From Bacillus sp. MM2020_1 (GTDB lineage: Bacteria > Bacillota > Bacilli > Bacillales > Cytobacillaceae), in contig JAANMP010000011.1 of the NCBI GenBank assembly GCA_011250595.1, positions 1 to 64,000 of the forward strand: a stretch of DNA of 64,000 nucleotides, written 5' to 3'. Positions 9,606 to 18,114 of the stretch are shown here, in pieces. Both the position numbers and the translations under genes were made by a program. The notes beneath the pieces were generated by a model. That model saw only the letters and a list, made by a program, of their open reading frames with translations, was not told the origin of the DNA and did no database searches. How positions within the stretch are numbered: the first letter of the stretch is position 1; every line of letters starts with the position of its first letter.

Positions 9606-9791
9606 ATGAAAACGTATAAATTAACTGCATTTGAAACCAATGGAGAAAAGATTTTAGACGAATCCATCCAGGCTGAACATGATGAGGCTGCAAAAGAATT
9701 AGCAGAAAAGCTGTTAGCAGAAAGAAAGTTATTAGAATCAACACATCGCTTCACCTCACCAAGCGGAAAGCTATTACTGTTTCATTCCTGA
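9606..9791 (+). CDS. Small conserved cytosolic protein (YhzC-like)
   Basis: A 61-residue soluble protein beginning MKTYKLTAFETNGE and ending SPSGKLLLFHS, rich in Glu/Lys/Leu in its middle helix (AAKELAEKLLAERKLLE). A very good AGGAAGGGG ribosome binding site precedes the ATG. It stands alone on the plus strand between yhaQ and yhaR, divergent from yhaQ. I believe it corresponds to the small YhzC-type proteins of Bacillus, but this is a memory-based guess. No function is known. Confidence 0.6.
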   Translation: MKTYKLTAFETNGEKILDESIQAEHDEAAKELAEKLLAERKLLESTHRFTSPSGKLLLFHS

Positions 9792-9795
9792 AATA

Positions 9796-9968
9796 AGAAA
9801 AGCGCAAGCGCCCTGTTCAGCGGCGTATGGCCTGGAGCGCTCCAACTGAGATAAAGGAAACACGAAGAGCCGTAGGCGCATTCGTGCTTGACTTATCGTA
9901 GGGCGGAGAGCGAAGGACATTAGCCGCTAGGGCGCTGGAGCTGGACAATTTTCAAAGTCGAAATTTAT
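9796..9968. repeat. Palindromic dispersed repeat, full-length copy
   Basis: About 173 bases, GC-rich against its surroundings, starting GAAAAGCGCAAGCGCC and ending ACAATTTTCAAAGTCGAAAT. The ends of the element are complementary (AGCGCCC...AGCGGC with GCCGCT...GGGCGCT, then GAGATAA with TTATC), so the whole unit folds into one long hairpin. Two shortened copies occur at 13674..13714 and 21981..22011. This kind of element is common in intergenic gaps of Bacillus-type genomes. It carries no gene. Confidence 0.75.
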
Positions 9969-9991
9969 ACTCTCTTATCTTTATGCAAAAA

Positions 9992-10018
9992 AACAAAGAA
10001 GCTGAGGGCTTCTTTGTT
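9992..10018 (-). terminator. Terminator of yhaR
   Basis: Perfect stem AACAAAGAAGC / GCTTCTTTGTT with a 5-base loop, T-rich on the minus strand side, right at the end of yhaR. Confidence 0.85.
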
Positions 10019-10809
10019 TATTTTCCAATAAATCTAGGGGGTCTTTTTTCAATAAATGCTTGAATTCCTTCTTTATGATCGATTGTTTCACGCATTTTTT
10101 GTTGAGAGTGTTTTTCTAATTCTAAAATTTTTAGCAGGTATGGACGATTAATGTCGGCTAAGATTTTTTTCGTTTTAATCATTGCTTGAACAGGTCTCGT
10201 TAACCAATCTGCGATTCTAGCATCTAATGTCTCCTGCAGATTTCCAGTCGCCACTTCTTCAATTAACCCCAACTCCAATGCCGCATCAGCATTCATCATT
10301 TTCCCATCCCAAATTACCTGTTTCGCCTTTGTCTCTCCTAATTTTTTCTCTAGAAAGAAATGGGCCCCGCCATCAGGAATCAAACCGATTCCAATAAAAT
10401 TCATTGCAAGCTTACTAGTCTTTTCAGCGATGATATGGTCTGTAGCTAGGGCTAAGCTAAATCCCAAGCCTGCTGCGGCACCAGATACAGCGCTAATCGT
10501 TAATTTAGGCATGCTGTATAGGGTAATAATAAGCTCACTAATGCTTTCCATGACTGGAAAAAATTCATTTTCATTCATGTTTGAAAGCATTGTTTTAATA
10601 TCGCCGCCTGCTGAAAAGGCTCTTCCTTTTCCTGTTATTACAACAATATCAATTTCATCTGACTCACTAATTTCTTTAAGCTTACAGACAAGCCCCTTAA
10701 TCATATCTGAGTCCATAGCATTTAACGCCTCGGGTCTGTTCATTTCTAGCTTTGCAACACGACCTGTAACCTTCACATTTACCTTATCAGTGATAAAATT
10801 GATCGACAT
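10018..10809 (-). CDS. yhaR: Enoyl-CoA hydratase/isomerase family protein YhaR
   Basis: A 263-residue crotonase-fold protein. Visible signatures: NRPEALNAMDSDM, the oxyanion-hole loop GKGRAFSAGGDIKTML, SAVSGAAAGLGFSLALATD and the C-terminal RPPRF tail. The active-site region has the GLIPDGGAHFFL stretch, typical of PaaG/YhaR-like hydratases. The ATG at 10809 follows GGAGGG at correct spacing; an open frame upstream adds 49 unlikely residues. The acyl-CoA ligase upstream on the same strand suggests a role in fatty or aromatic acyl-CoA breakdown. The exact substrate is unknown. Confidence 0.88.
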   Translation of the reverse strand: MSINFITDKVNVKVTGRVAKLEMNRPEALNAMDSDMIKGLVCKLKEISESDEIDIVVITGKGRAFSAGGDIKTMLSNMNENEFFPVMESISELIITLYSMPKLTISAVSGAAAGLGFSLALATDHIIAEKTSKLAMNFIGIGLIPDGGAHFFLEKKLGETKAKQVIWDGKMMNADAALELGLIEEVATGNLQETLDARIADWLTRPVQAMIKTKKILADINRPYLLKILELEKHSQQKMRETIDHKEGIQAFIEKRPPRFIGK

Positions 10810-10958
10810 TTCAAGCCCTCCATCCTCTTCCATCACTTCTATTATATATGGAAATGAGGAGTTAAATAAATAACAGTTTTTTAAATATAGTGAATTTTCT
10901 ACACCCGAACTTTTTTCACAGACAATAGAACAAAGGAATAATCCCTTGTCCTCCATAG

Positions 10959-12578
10959 CTATCTTTTTCTAAGCATATCTTTTTGCACTTGGTCCCTTAA
11001 GGACATCTTTAGGAATTTACCCACAGAAGTCTTAGGAATATCATCTAGGAATACAATATCATCAGGAATCCACCATTTCGCAAACTGGGGCTTTAAAAAG
11101 TCAAGCAATTCTTCTTTTGATGTTTTCCCCTTACATGCCTCTTTTAATACTACACAGCCTATTGGACGTTCTTGCCACTGCTCATGTGGTACAGCCACTA
11201 CTGCTGCTTCAAAAACAGCCTCATGCGCCATTAATGCATTTTCTAAATCTACCGAGGATATCCATTCGCCACCGCTTTTTATTAAGTCCTTTGTGCGGTC
11301 AACAATTTTAACAAAACCTTCTTCATCGATTGTGACAACATCACCAGTATGAAGCCAGCCATCACGGAATGCATCCTTTGTTCGTTCATCATGATAGTAT
11401 TCAGATGCAATCCATGGACCCTTAATGCACAATTCTCCCATTTCTTTTCCGTCCCATTGGACCTCACCATTTTGGCCAACTACTTTTATATCAAGTCCTG
11501 GGACAAGAATTCCCTGTTTGGCTCTTATTTCTAGCCTTTCCTCTGCATCTAACCCTTCCTGGTAACTTTTTAAATTAGAGATAACAACCAGGGGACTCGT
11601 TTCTGTCATTCCATAAGCATGCATGAATGGGATGTTATGCCGTTGTTCATAGGATTTAATCAATCCTTTCGGGGCTGCTGATCCACCACATAATACTCCT
11701 CTTAAACTGCTCATATCATAAGAACCTTCATCGAGCTCTTTTAATAATCCAAGCCAAATAGTTGGGACCCCGGCGGTGATAGTCACTCGTTCCTGTTCAA
11801 TGAGTTCTGCAATCAATTTAGGTGTGAAATATGGACCAGGCAAAACTAATGAGGTTCCAAACCAAACCGCTGCAAATGGCATCCCCCATGCATTTGCATG
11901 AAACATGGGGACAACCGGCAGTGCGATATCCTTTTCACTTAAGGCTGCACTATCGGCTAGTCCGAGTGCCATGCTATGTAGAAAAATACCTCGGTGCGAA
12001 TAGACCACTCCTTTTGGATTACCAGTGGTGGCCGATGTATAACACATTCCAGCCGGATCATTTTCATCAATATCGTTAGGATATTGGAATGTAGGATCAG
12101 CTTCAGATAGTAGATTTTCATAATGATAGACTGGGGAGAGTGTTGTTTTAGGAAGTTCCTTTTCATCCGTCATAATAATATAGGCTTTGACAGTTTTCAA
12201 TTCTGGGGCACATTTTTCGAGTAAGGGTACGATGTCTGAATCAACGAGGAGAATCTGGTCTTCTGCATGATTGATAATAAAAGAAATATGCTGGGGAGAA
12301 AGGCGAATGTTTATCGTATGTAGAACAGCCCCCATACACGGAATGGCAAAATAAGCTTCTAAGTGACGGTGATGATTCCATGCCAGTGTCCCGATCCGTT
12401 CGCCTTTTGAAATACCCAGCTTCTCCAGGCTGCTTGCAAGCCTTCTCATTCTTTCAGTAATTTGTTTGTAAGTAAATTTATGGATGCCACTTGCCGTTCT
12501 TGATACAACTTGTTTCTTTGGAAAATACTTTTCTGCCCTTTCAATCATTTGAGTCATTGTTAATGCGGTTTGCATCAT
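10959..12578 (-). CDS. Long/medium-chain fatty acyl-CoA ligase
   Basis: A 539-residue ANL-superfamily adenylating enzyme. The AMP-binding P-loop (YTSATTGNPKGVVYSHRG), the A5 motif (HAYGMTETSP), the A7 TGD motif (GWLHTGDV), A8 (DRTKDLIKSGGEWIS) and the catalytic Lys near the C-terminus (PKTSVGKFLKM) are all present. It belongs with the AlkK-like fatty acyl-CoA synthetases that make acyl-CoA from fatty acid, ATP and CoA. Start ATG at 12578 follows GGAGGG. A near-consensus cre site (12598..12611) lies just upstream, suggesting glucose repression. The enoyl-CoA hydratase gene follows, so the two may act in one degradation route. Confidence 0.9.
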   Translation of the reverse strand: MMQTALTMTQMIERAEKYFPKKQVVSRTASGIHKFTYKQITERMRRLASSLEKLGISKGERIGTLAWNHHRHLEAYFAIPCMGAVLHTINIRLSPQHISFIINHAEDQILLVDSDIVPLLEKCAPELKTVKAYIIMTDEKELPKTTLSPVYHYENLLSEADPTFQYPNDIDENDPAGMCYTSATTGNPKGVVYSHRGIFLHSMALGLADSAALSEKDIALPVVPMFHANAWGMPFAAVWFGTSLVLPGPYFTPKLIAELIEQERVTITAGVPTIWLGLLKELDEGSYDMSSLRGVLCGGSAAPKGLIKSYEQRHNIPFMHAYGMTETSPLVVISNLKSYQEGLDAEERLEIRAKQGILVPGLDIKVVGQNGEVQWDGKEMGELCIKGPWIASEYYHDERTKDAFRDGWLHTGDVVTIDEEGFVKIVDRTKDLIKSGGEWISSVDLENALMAHEAVFEAAVVAVPHEQWQERPIGCVVLKEACKGKTSKEELLDFLKPQFAKWWIPDDIVFLDDIPKTSVGKFLKMSLRDQVQKDMLRKR

Positions 12579-12597
12579 TTACATTTCCCTCCATTTA

Positions 12598-12611
12598 TGA
12601 AAGCGTTTTCC
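12598..12611 (-). promoter_or_regulatory. Candidate cre (CcpA) site
   Basis: TGAAAGCGTTTTCC matches the catabolite-responsive consensus TGWNANCGNTNWCA at 13 of 14 positions. It lies about 20 bases upstream of the acyl-CoA ligase start, a place where CcpA binding would block transcription. Confidence 0.5.
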
Positions 12612-12697
12612 TTATGCAACATCAAATGTGGTCAACTCTATAAATTATTCGTCATTACGATACCTTATTCCTTTATAAGAAACGGAATAATAAAAAA

Positions 12698-12726
12698 GAT
12701 ATCAAAGGAAATCACCTCTGATATCT
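12698..12726 (-). terminator. Terminator of yhaX
   Basis: AGATATCA / TGATATCT stem with a 13-base loop, followed by TTTTTTATT on the minus strand, just after yhaX. Confidence 0.65.
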
Positions 12727-12733
12727 TCTTACC

Positions 12734-13603
12734 TTATTTTTTGATAATGTTCATCCTTCTTAAAAACTCGATTGGCTGCTGTTTCCTAAAGTGTTCTTTG
12801 ACCATATATGCAACACCATGTTCATTCTCTGACCTAGTAACCCAATCTGATGCTCTCTTCACTTCGAAATTGGCATTCCACATCGAAACTCCAAGTCCCA
12901 CGGCCTCAAGCAATGGAATATCATCTAGACCATCGCCGATATAAACCATTTCTTTTCTTTGGATTCCCAGTTGGCTCCCCAGATAGGATAACCCTGATAA
13001 CTTTGAAACACCCGCCGGTACAATATCTAACCGTAACGAGTCGAGCTCAATCATGTCAATCTCGGTAAACATTTTCCTTAGTGCTTTTTTCGCATCTTGA
13101 AGGTCACTCTCATCTTCAAAATAAACTTCAATCTTCGGCGGGCTGACTGGCTGATCATGTAAATATTCAGTAAGGGACGAAACAAATTGCTGTGAGTAGA
13201 AAACTGGGTCCCCTGAGGTAAAAACAGTTTTAGCCAATAAATTATTACTTAGTTTTAATTTATTAGCTAAAGAAAATTGTTCATGGACCAGGCGAATTTG
13301 ACATGGAAGCGCCTCTAGGAAACTAATAGCATCGTAGGTTATATCCTCATTTATTCTCTGAACATATATTGGTTTGTCCTCAGAGCTGGCAATAAATGCG
13401 CCTTGATGGGTGATAAGTGGGGATTTTATTTTTAACGCCTTAGCTACTTTTCTTGTGGATGGGAAACTCCTCGAAGTTACAAGGGTGACATAGATACCTT
13501 TTTGCTGAACATATTCAATTGCCTCTTTTGTTGATTTATGGATTTTTCCATTTGTTTGAAGAAGCGTGCCATCAATATTTAAAGCAAGCAAGCGATAAAT
13601 CAT
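12734..13603 (-). CDS. yhaX: HAD-family Cof-like protein YhaX, Asn at nucleophile position
   Basis: A 289-residue member of the Cof/IIB branch of HAD phosphatases. Motif I reads LLALNIDGTLL, so the usual nucleophilic Asp of DxDGT is Asn; motif II (VTSR), motif III Lys (GVSKLSG) and motif IV (GDGLDDIPLLEAVG) look intact. Between motifs II and III is the large C2 cap domain. From memory B. subtilis YhaX, a sporulation protein of 288 residues, has the same altered motif, so this is probably a family trait, not a local mutation. The protein may bind phosphorylated ligands without hydrolysing them in the standard way. It is monocistronic. Confidence 0.82.
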   Translation of the reverse strand: MIYRLLALNIDGTLLQTNGKIHKSTKEAIEYVQQKGIYVTLVTSRSFPSTRKVAKALKIKSPLITHQGAFIASSEDKPIYVQRINEDITYDAISFLEALPCQIRLVHEQFSLANKLKLSNNLLAKTVFTSGDPVFYSQQFVSSLTEYLHDQPVSPPKIEVYFEDESDLQDAKKALRKMFTEIDMIELDSLRLDIVPAGVSKLSGLSYLGSQLGIQRKEMVYIGDGLDDIPLLEAVGLGVSMWNANFEVKRASDWVTRSENEHGVAYMVKEHFRKQQPIEFLRRMNIIKK

Positions 13604-13673
13604 AACGTTGCCCCCTGTTCTTGGTGAAATAGCCTTTATATCACTTTTATGATTTTTTAGGCATTTATAGAAC

Positions 13674-13714
13674 AGAAAAGCTGGAGCCGGACAATTTCCA
13701 AAGTCGAAATTTAT
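13674..13714. repeat. Dispersed repeat, internally deleted copy
   Basis: Contains CTGGAGCCGGACAATTTCCA and AAGTCGAAATTTAT, nearly identical to the 3' end of the element at 9796..9968. The preceding AGAAAAGC matches the 5' terminus, so this looks like a copy whose interior has been lost. Confidence 0.7.
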
Positions 13715-13734
13715 GATTTTCTATCATATAAAAA

Positions 13735-13764
13735 AAAGCCTTCGGTCACTTCTCCGAAGGCTTT
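13735..13764. terminator. Terminator of yheA
   Basis: Perfect 11-bp stem AAAGCCTTCGG / CCGAAGGCTTT with an 8-base loop and T-rich flanks, directly after the yheA stop on the minus strand. Confidence 0.9.
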
Positions 13765-13775
13765 TCTACTTAAGT

Positions 13776-14123
13776 TTACAATTTCCCATAAAGGTCTTCT
13801 AATGGTTTCATAATTACTTTGTTTAGTTCTCCAATCACCATGCTCATCCGTTGTTCAGCTTGCATAAGCCGAGAAATTTTTTCATTTTGCTGAACGACTC
13901 CAACGGTGGACTGGGCTTGCTGAATCTCTTGTTCTGATATATCCTGCCCCATCATTTGCTTCTGCTGCAGGTCCATTTGGATTTGACGGAACTGATCAAA
14001 CATTTGTTTTGCTGCAGGGTCTGAATTAACTTCTTGGTAAGCTTGCTGTAATAGTCTATATTCGTCACTTTGACGAATCGCTGTTTCTAATGCATACGCG
14101 GAATCATATAAATTAACGGGCAT
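13776..14123 (-). CDS. yheA: YheA/YlbF-family (DUF964) protein
   Basis: A 115-residue all-helical protein of the YheA/YmcA/YlbF family: N-terminal MPVNLYDSAYALETAIRQSD, a Gln-rich middle (QMDLQQKQMMG) and a helix with QNEKISRLMQAEQRMSMV. The family includes YlbF and YmcA, which regulate RNase Y and development, but YheA itself has no assigned role. The ribosome binding site AAAGGAGTGG precedes the ATG. As in B. subtilis, it is adjacent to the yheC/yheD genes, here divergently transcribed. Confidence 0.88.
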   Translation of the reverse strand: MPVNLYDSAYALETAIRQSDEYRLLQQAYQEVNSDPAAKQMFDQFRQIQMDLQQKQMMGQDISEQEIQQAQSTVGVVQQNEKISRLMQAEQRMSMVIGELNKVIMKPLEDLYGKL

Positions 14124-14229
14124 TGGTAACCACTCCTTTTAAATAATAAGCATTTCTAATTCGAATCAACTATAACAAACTATTCACTAAAATGCGAGAA
14201 TGTTAATATCACCATCTAGATTGATTTTA

Positions 14230-14237
14230 CATACATT
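14230..14237 (+). promoter_or_regulatory. Candidate sigma-E -10 element for the ATP-grasp cluster
   Basis: CATACATT matches the mother-cell sigma-E -10 consensus (CATACANT) and lies 50 bases before the first ATP-grasp gene. The -35 is weak (a TAATATC lies 19 bases upstream, longer than usual), so the call is tentative. B. subtilis yheC/yheD are known to be mother-cell sporulation genes, which fits. Confidence 0.4.
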
Positions 14238-14287
14238 ACTATATCAACTAATGCCTATAGGCTCTGGGTAGAAATTGAGGAATGCTT

Positions 14288-15667
14288 ATGTCTTTTCCAT
14301 TAACCGCAATTACGATTAAGCCGAGGAAACCTATAAATAAAAAAGACTGCCAAGTGCAAATGTCAAACCAATTGTTTACCAATTTACTAAAGAATCATAA
14401 CCTTGACGTATATATTAAATTAGGACACAAGACAATAAAGACAAAAGTTAAAACGGTAGAAATGGAACCAAATATGATGTTTATCCCCGAAAATATTCTA
14501 AAGGATTTTTGTCTCCCCGTCCAAAGCTATAAATTTCAGGCCATCTATCAGCCTGATCTATCTACTCTTAAGCTTGGACCTGTGATTGGACTATTGACTG
14601 ATTTTCCTTCAAATCAGGAAGAGGAACCCCATTTTCGCTCTATTCACGCTTTTTGCGAGGAGCTTCATCATGGAATTTCCGAAGCTGGCGGGTTTTTTTA
14701 TGTCTTTTCATTTAATCATTTTTTAAATCGCGGGTATTACCTTATAAATGGGAAATGGAGTCCCTTAGAACATCCTTTACCAGATGTGATATACAACCGA
14801 ATCCATTCCCGCAAGCTAGAACACTCGAAGTCATTCCTGCATTTTCGTCAAAGACTTGAAACCTTGCAGATACCACTTTTTAATGAGGGCTTTCTTTCAA
14901 AATGGGAAGTTTATAATCAAATATTTCAAGAGAAACATCTCTATCCGTTTTTACCAAAAACAAAAATTTACACGAAAGAACACTTATATGAACTTGCACA
15001 AGAATTTAGAACAGTGTTTATTAAGCCGGTTCATGGCAGTCAAGGAAGAAATATTATTAAATTAAAAAAGGGAGAGGTAAACCACTACTCTTTACACACC
15101 TCTCTCGCAACACTTGACAGCAACTCTAGAAATCAATACGAATTAGATGAAATTCACCAACATATTCAGCCATTAGTAGATAATCGATTTTATATTATTC
15201 AGCAGGGTATAGAATTAGTTACTTATGAATTCTGTGCAATGGACTTTAGAGTCTTATGTCACAAAAATCTAAACAACCATTGGCAAGTTACATCGATTGT
15301 GGCCAGGGTCGCAGCAGAAGACGAGTTCGTTTCCAACATCGCAAGGGGCGGGAGAATTCTCAAACCCCTAAACGTTCTACGCACCTGTTTAGGACCTAAA
15401 AAATCGATAGAAGTACTTGCACTTATGAAGGAATTGGCGGTCAAAACGGCTGAGACTATTAGTTGTTCTTCACCTGGGATTACTGGAGAATTAGGGATTG
15501 ACATAGGGGTCGACCCAAATGGGGAATTGTGGATCATTGAAGTAAACTCGAAACCTTCGAAAAACTTTGAGGACGGGATAGGAAAAATTAGGCCATCTGC
15601 TAAGGCGCTAATCCAATTTTGTACATCACTTGCATTTGAATCGACCATGATAAAGGAGGACCAATAA
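14288..15667 (+). CDS. YheC/YheD-family ATP-grasp protein 1 (long form)
   Basis: A 459-residue protein: a roughly 95-residue N-terminal domain, then the shared core beginning LGPVIGLLTDFPSN. ATP-grasp hallmarks are visible: the nucleotide-binding Lys loop FIKPVHGSQGRNII (about residue 245), FCAMDFRVLCHK, and the metal/ATP site GELGIDIGVDPNGELWIIEVNSKP near the C-terminus. YheC/YheD are endospore-coat-associated proteins; the ATP-grasp fold predicts carboxylate-amine ligase activity but no substrate is known. The ATG at 14288 is six bases after GAGGA and is preferred to the ATG two codons earlier. First of four paralogues; the next starts 1 base after its stop. Confidence 0.82.
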   Translation: MSFPLTAITIKPRKPINKKDCQVQMSNQLFTNLLKNHNLDVYIKLGHKTIKTKVKTVEMEPNMMFIPENILKDFCLPVQSYKFQAIYQPDLSTLKLGPVIGLLTDFPSNQEEEPHFRSIHAFCEELHHGISEAGGFFYVFSFNHFLNRGYYLINGKWSPLEHPLPDVIYNRIHSRKLEHSKSFLHFRQRLETLQIPLFNEGFLSKWEVYNQIFQEKHLYPFLPKTKIYTKEHLYELAQEFRTVFIKPVHGSQGRNIIKLKKGEVNHYSLHTSLATLDSNSRNQYELDEIHQHIQPLVDNRFYIIQQGIELVTYEFCAMDFRVLCHKNLNNHWQVTSIVARVAAEDEFVSNIARGGRILKPLNVLRTCLGPKKSIEVLALMKELAVKTAETISCSSPGITGELGIDIGVDPNGELWIIEVNSKPSKNFEDGIGKIRPSAKALIQFCTSLAFESTMIKEDQ

Positions 15668-15668
15668 A

Positions 15669-16772
15669 TTGATTGCATTTGGAATAATGACAGTAAGCAT
15701 GGAAAGTGAACAGCCCTATATAAACGAAATCGCAAAGCTTGCAGAATCCTGTGGAATGGAATGCTTTCGCTTCCTTCCTTCAAAAATAAACCCACTGACA
15801 TTACAGGTAAAAGGGGAAAAATTTAATTCAATTTCTAAATCTTGGGTCAAAAGTGAATTTCCCATTCCTGCGATTATTTATGATCGGTGCTTTTACGGTG
15901 ATGATGAGCATTCCAAACAATGCATTCCGATCGTATCTTGGCTAAAAACCAGAACCGATACCACCTTTTTAGGATATGGACTGCCCAATAAACTTGAACT
16001 CTATGAAGTATTAAGAAAAACAGTACTATCCCCCTACTTACCTGTGACTCTATTTGTTTCTGATACGAACATCGTGTTAAATGAATTAACAAAAATGAAA
16101 AGGATTATTTTAAAACCGATTAACGGTTCGCAAGGGCATGGCATTTACTATCTGAAAAAAAATGAAAAATCCTTTCATGTTAAAACTGAAAAACAAAAGA
16201 ATATTATCTCTAGGATTTTCCCAAATGAAACAAAGCTAATCCAGTGGTTACAATCCCTGATTGGTAATCGTCAATACCTAATGCAACCGTATCTAGAGTT
16301 ATCTAATACCCAACTTCAGCCATTCGATATTCGCATCCTCCTCCAAAAAAATATGGACGGAAAATGGAATGAATTGGGGAGAGGGGTTCGAAGGGGAAAT
16401 ACTGGCGGTATTTTATCAAATTTAAGTGCAGGCGGGTTCGCCCTCCCCTTTGCGGATTGGTCTAAATCTCTCCCTTCTGCTACTAAGGAATATATGAATC
16501 AGGAATTAGAATACATTCTCACCAATCTTCCTCCGCTCCTAGAAAGTGCATTTTTACCATTATTTGAGCTTGGTGTAGATATCGGCATAGCAAAAAATGG
16601 TTCAATTTGGATCCTGGATGTAAATTCAAAGCCAGGGAGAAAGGTGCTTTTGCAAACCCAGCCAGACTTAGAAGATGCTCTGAATCTAGCCCCACTTCTT
16701 TATGGGAAACACCTTACTCAGATAGATTCAAAAGAAAGGAAGAGCTATTATGAGAAAACATTATCTCATTGA
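15669..16772 (+). CDS. yheC: YheC-type ATP-grasp protein 2 (short form)
   Basis: A 367-residue protein lacking the N-terminal domain of the long forms, beginning directly with MIAFGIMTVSMESEQPYINE. It carries IILKPINGSQGHGIYYLKK, PFDIRILLQKN and FELGVDIGIAKNGSIWILDV followed by NSKPGRK, so the ATP-grasp active site appears complete. Length and opening match B. subtilis YheC best. Start is TTG at 15669, eight bases after AAGGAGGA. Its 3' end overlaps the next gene by 23 bases, showing translational coupling. Confidence 0.82.
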   Translation: MIAFGIMTVSMESEQPYINEIAKLAESCGMECFRFLPSKINPLTLQVKGEKFNSISKSWVKSEFPIPAIIYDRCFYGDDEHSKQCIPIVSWLKTRTDTTFLGYGLPNKLELYEVLRKTVLSPYLPVTLFVSDTNIVLNELTKMKRIILKPINGSQGHGIYYLKKNEKSFHVKTEKQKNIISRIFPNETKLIQWLQSLIGNRQYLMQPYLELSNTQLQPFDIRILLQKNMDGKWNELGRGVRRGNTGGILSNLSAGGFALPFADWSKSLPSATKEYMNQELEYILTNLPPLLESAFLPLFELGVDIGIAKNGSIWILDVNSKPGRKVLLQTQPDLEDALNLAPLLYGKHLTQIDSKERKSYYEKTLSH

Positions 16773-18114
16773 AGTTGCTCAAAATGATCAATTGGTTGTT
16801 TTCTGCCCTCCAACATTTCTTAAGGATAAAGAGTTAACACGGATTGCTTTTGGGTCAAGATCAATAGAAGTTGATTTTATCCCTCATCCAGATCAAAATG
16901 ATCGAATTTCGATTAGTAGAGAAATTCAAAAAGCACTCCATTTCCCTAACTTCAACACTCCTCTTCATGTTTTTTTCGATAACCATAGTCTTATAATCGG
17001 TCCACTTGTAGGTATTTTCACAGCAGGATTTACCACTGTACCATCGGAACCAATTGGCGAAAGAACAGTGTTTTTTTCAAAACTGCTTTCCGTCAATAAA
17101 ATCGTTGGGGCCTTCCCTTTTATATTTGGTGAACAGCATATTGATTGGGACCAAGGTATCATAGAAGGGTACATTTTTCATAATGATGCCTGGGAGACGG
17201 TTGAAGTTCCCTTTCCTAATGTTATTTATGATCGGCTCCCCAATCGGAAAAGTGAAAGTAACCCAATATTAATTAAGGTAAGAGATCGCTTGCAAAAGGA
17301 ATACCATATTCCATGGTATAATCCCGGATTTTTTAATAAGCTTGATATTCATGAAAGGCTTATTCAAGATGAAACAGTTGCCAAATTCCTGCCGGAAACG
17401 CTGCCATTTACATCCTTTTCCTCCATCGAGACGATGCTTTCCACCCATGGCCATGTTTTTATTAAACCCAAAAATGGCAGTCTTGGATTAGGTGTTCACC
17501 AATTAATATATGACAAGTACAGTGATGATTATTATTGCCGCTACCAAGATGAAAACGGTGTAAATCGTTTGCGAAAATTTTCAAGTTTAGAACGATTGAT
17601 GAGTAACGTTTTCTCTAATCAATCACTTGAAAAAATGGTGGTACAACAGGGAATTAATTTACTAAGAAGCGAATCTAGAACGATTGATTTTCGTGTTCAC
17701 ACGAATAAAGATGATCTGGGAAATTGGCATGTATCCGCGATTGCAGCAAAAATTGCAGGTCCCGGCAGCGTGACCACTCATACCAGAAGCGGTGGTGAAA
17801 TTAAAACAATTGAAGAAATTTTCCCCCTTGAAGAAAGTACTTTGCATAAAGAAAGACTTTCCGATGCCGCACTACTTTTAAGCAACTCTTTGGATAGGCA
17901 CGTAGAAGGCATTATCGGAGAGATTGGTTTTGATTTAGGGATCGACCGAAATGGAGATGTTTGGCTTTTTGAAGCAAATTCTAAACCTGGAAGAACGATC
18001 TTTTCTCATCCCGGATTAAAAGATTTTGATTTGCTCACCCGCAAATTATCCATTGCTTTTGCTGTTTTTCTTACCGAGCAATCCTTATTACATCCAGAGG
18101 AGATATTCACATGA
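16750..18114 (+). CDS. yheD: YheD-type ATP-grasp protein 3 (long form)
   Basis: A 454-residue long-form paralogue. The first 80 or so residues form the extra N-terminal domain; the core starts at IGPLVGIFTAGFTT. Active-site motifs: FIKPKNGSLGLGVHQL, TIDFRVHTNKD, IGEIGFDLGIDRNGDVWLFE followed by ANSKPGRTIF. Length matches B. subtilis YheD (about 453). The ATG lies behind GGAAGAG within the end of the preceding gene and its stop overlaps the next start (ATGA), so all four genes are tightly coupled. It is expected to be made in the mother cell and to associate with the spore. Confidence 0.83.
   Translation: MRKHYLIEVAQNDQLVVFCPPTFLKDKELTRIAFGSRSIEVDFIPHPDQNDRISISREIQKALHFPNFNTPLHVFFDNHSLIIGPLVGIFTAGFTTVPSEPIGERTVFFSKLLSVNKIVGAFPFIFGEQHIDWDQGIIEGYIFHNDAWETVEVPFPNVIYDRLPNRKSESNPILIKVRDRLQKEYHIPWYNPGFFNKLDIHERLIQDETVAKFLPETLPFTSFSSIETMLSTHGHVFIKPKNGSLGLGVHQLIYDKYSDDYYCRYQDENGVNRLRKFSSLERLMSNVFSNQSLEKMVVQQGINLLRSESRTIDFRVHTNKDDLGNWHVSAIAAKIAGPGSVTTHTRSGGEIKTIEEIFPLEESTLHKERLSDAALLLSNSLDRHVEGIIGEIGFDLGIDRNGDVWLFEANSKPGRTIFSHPGLKDFDLLTRKLSIAFAVFLTEQSLLHPEEIFT

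Noticed and set aside
15259..15801. 180-residue minus-strand frame across two ATP-grasp genes.
   Set aside because: Opposite strand of conserved motifs in two coupled genes; no initiation site.
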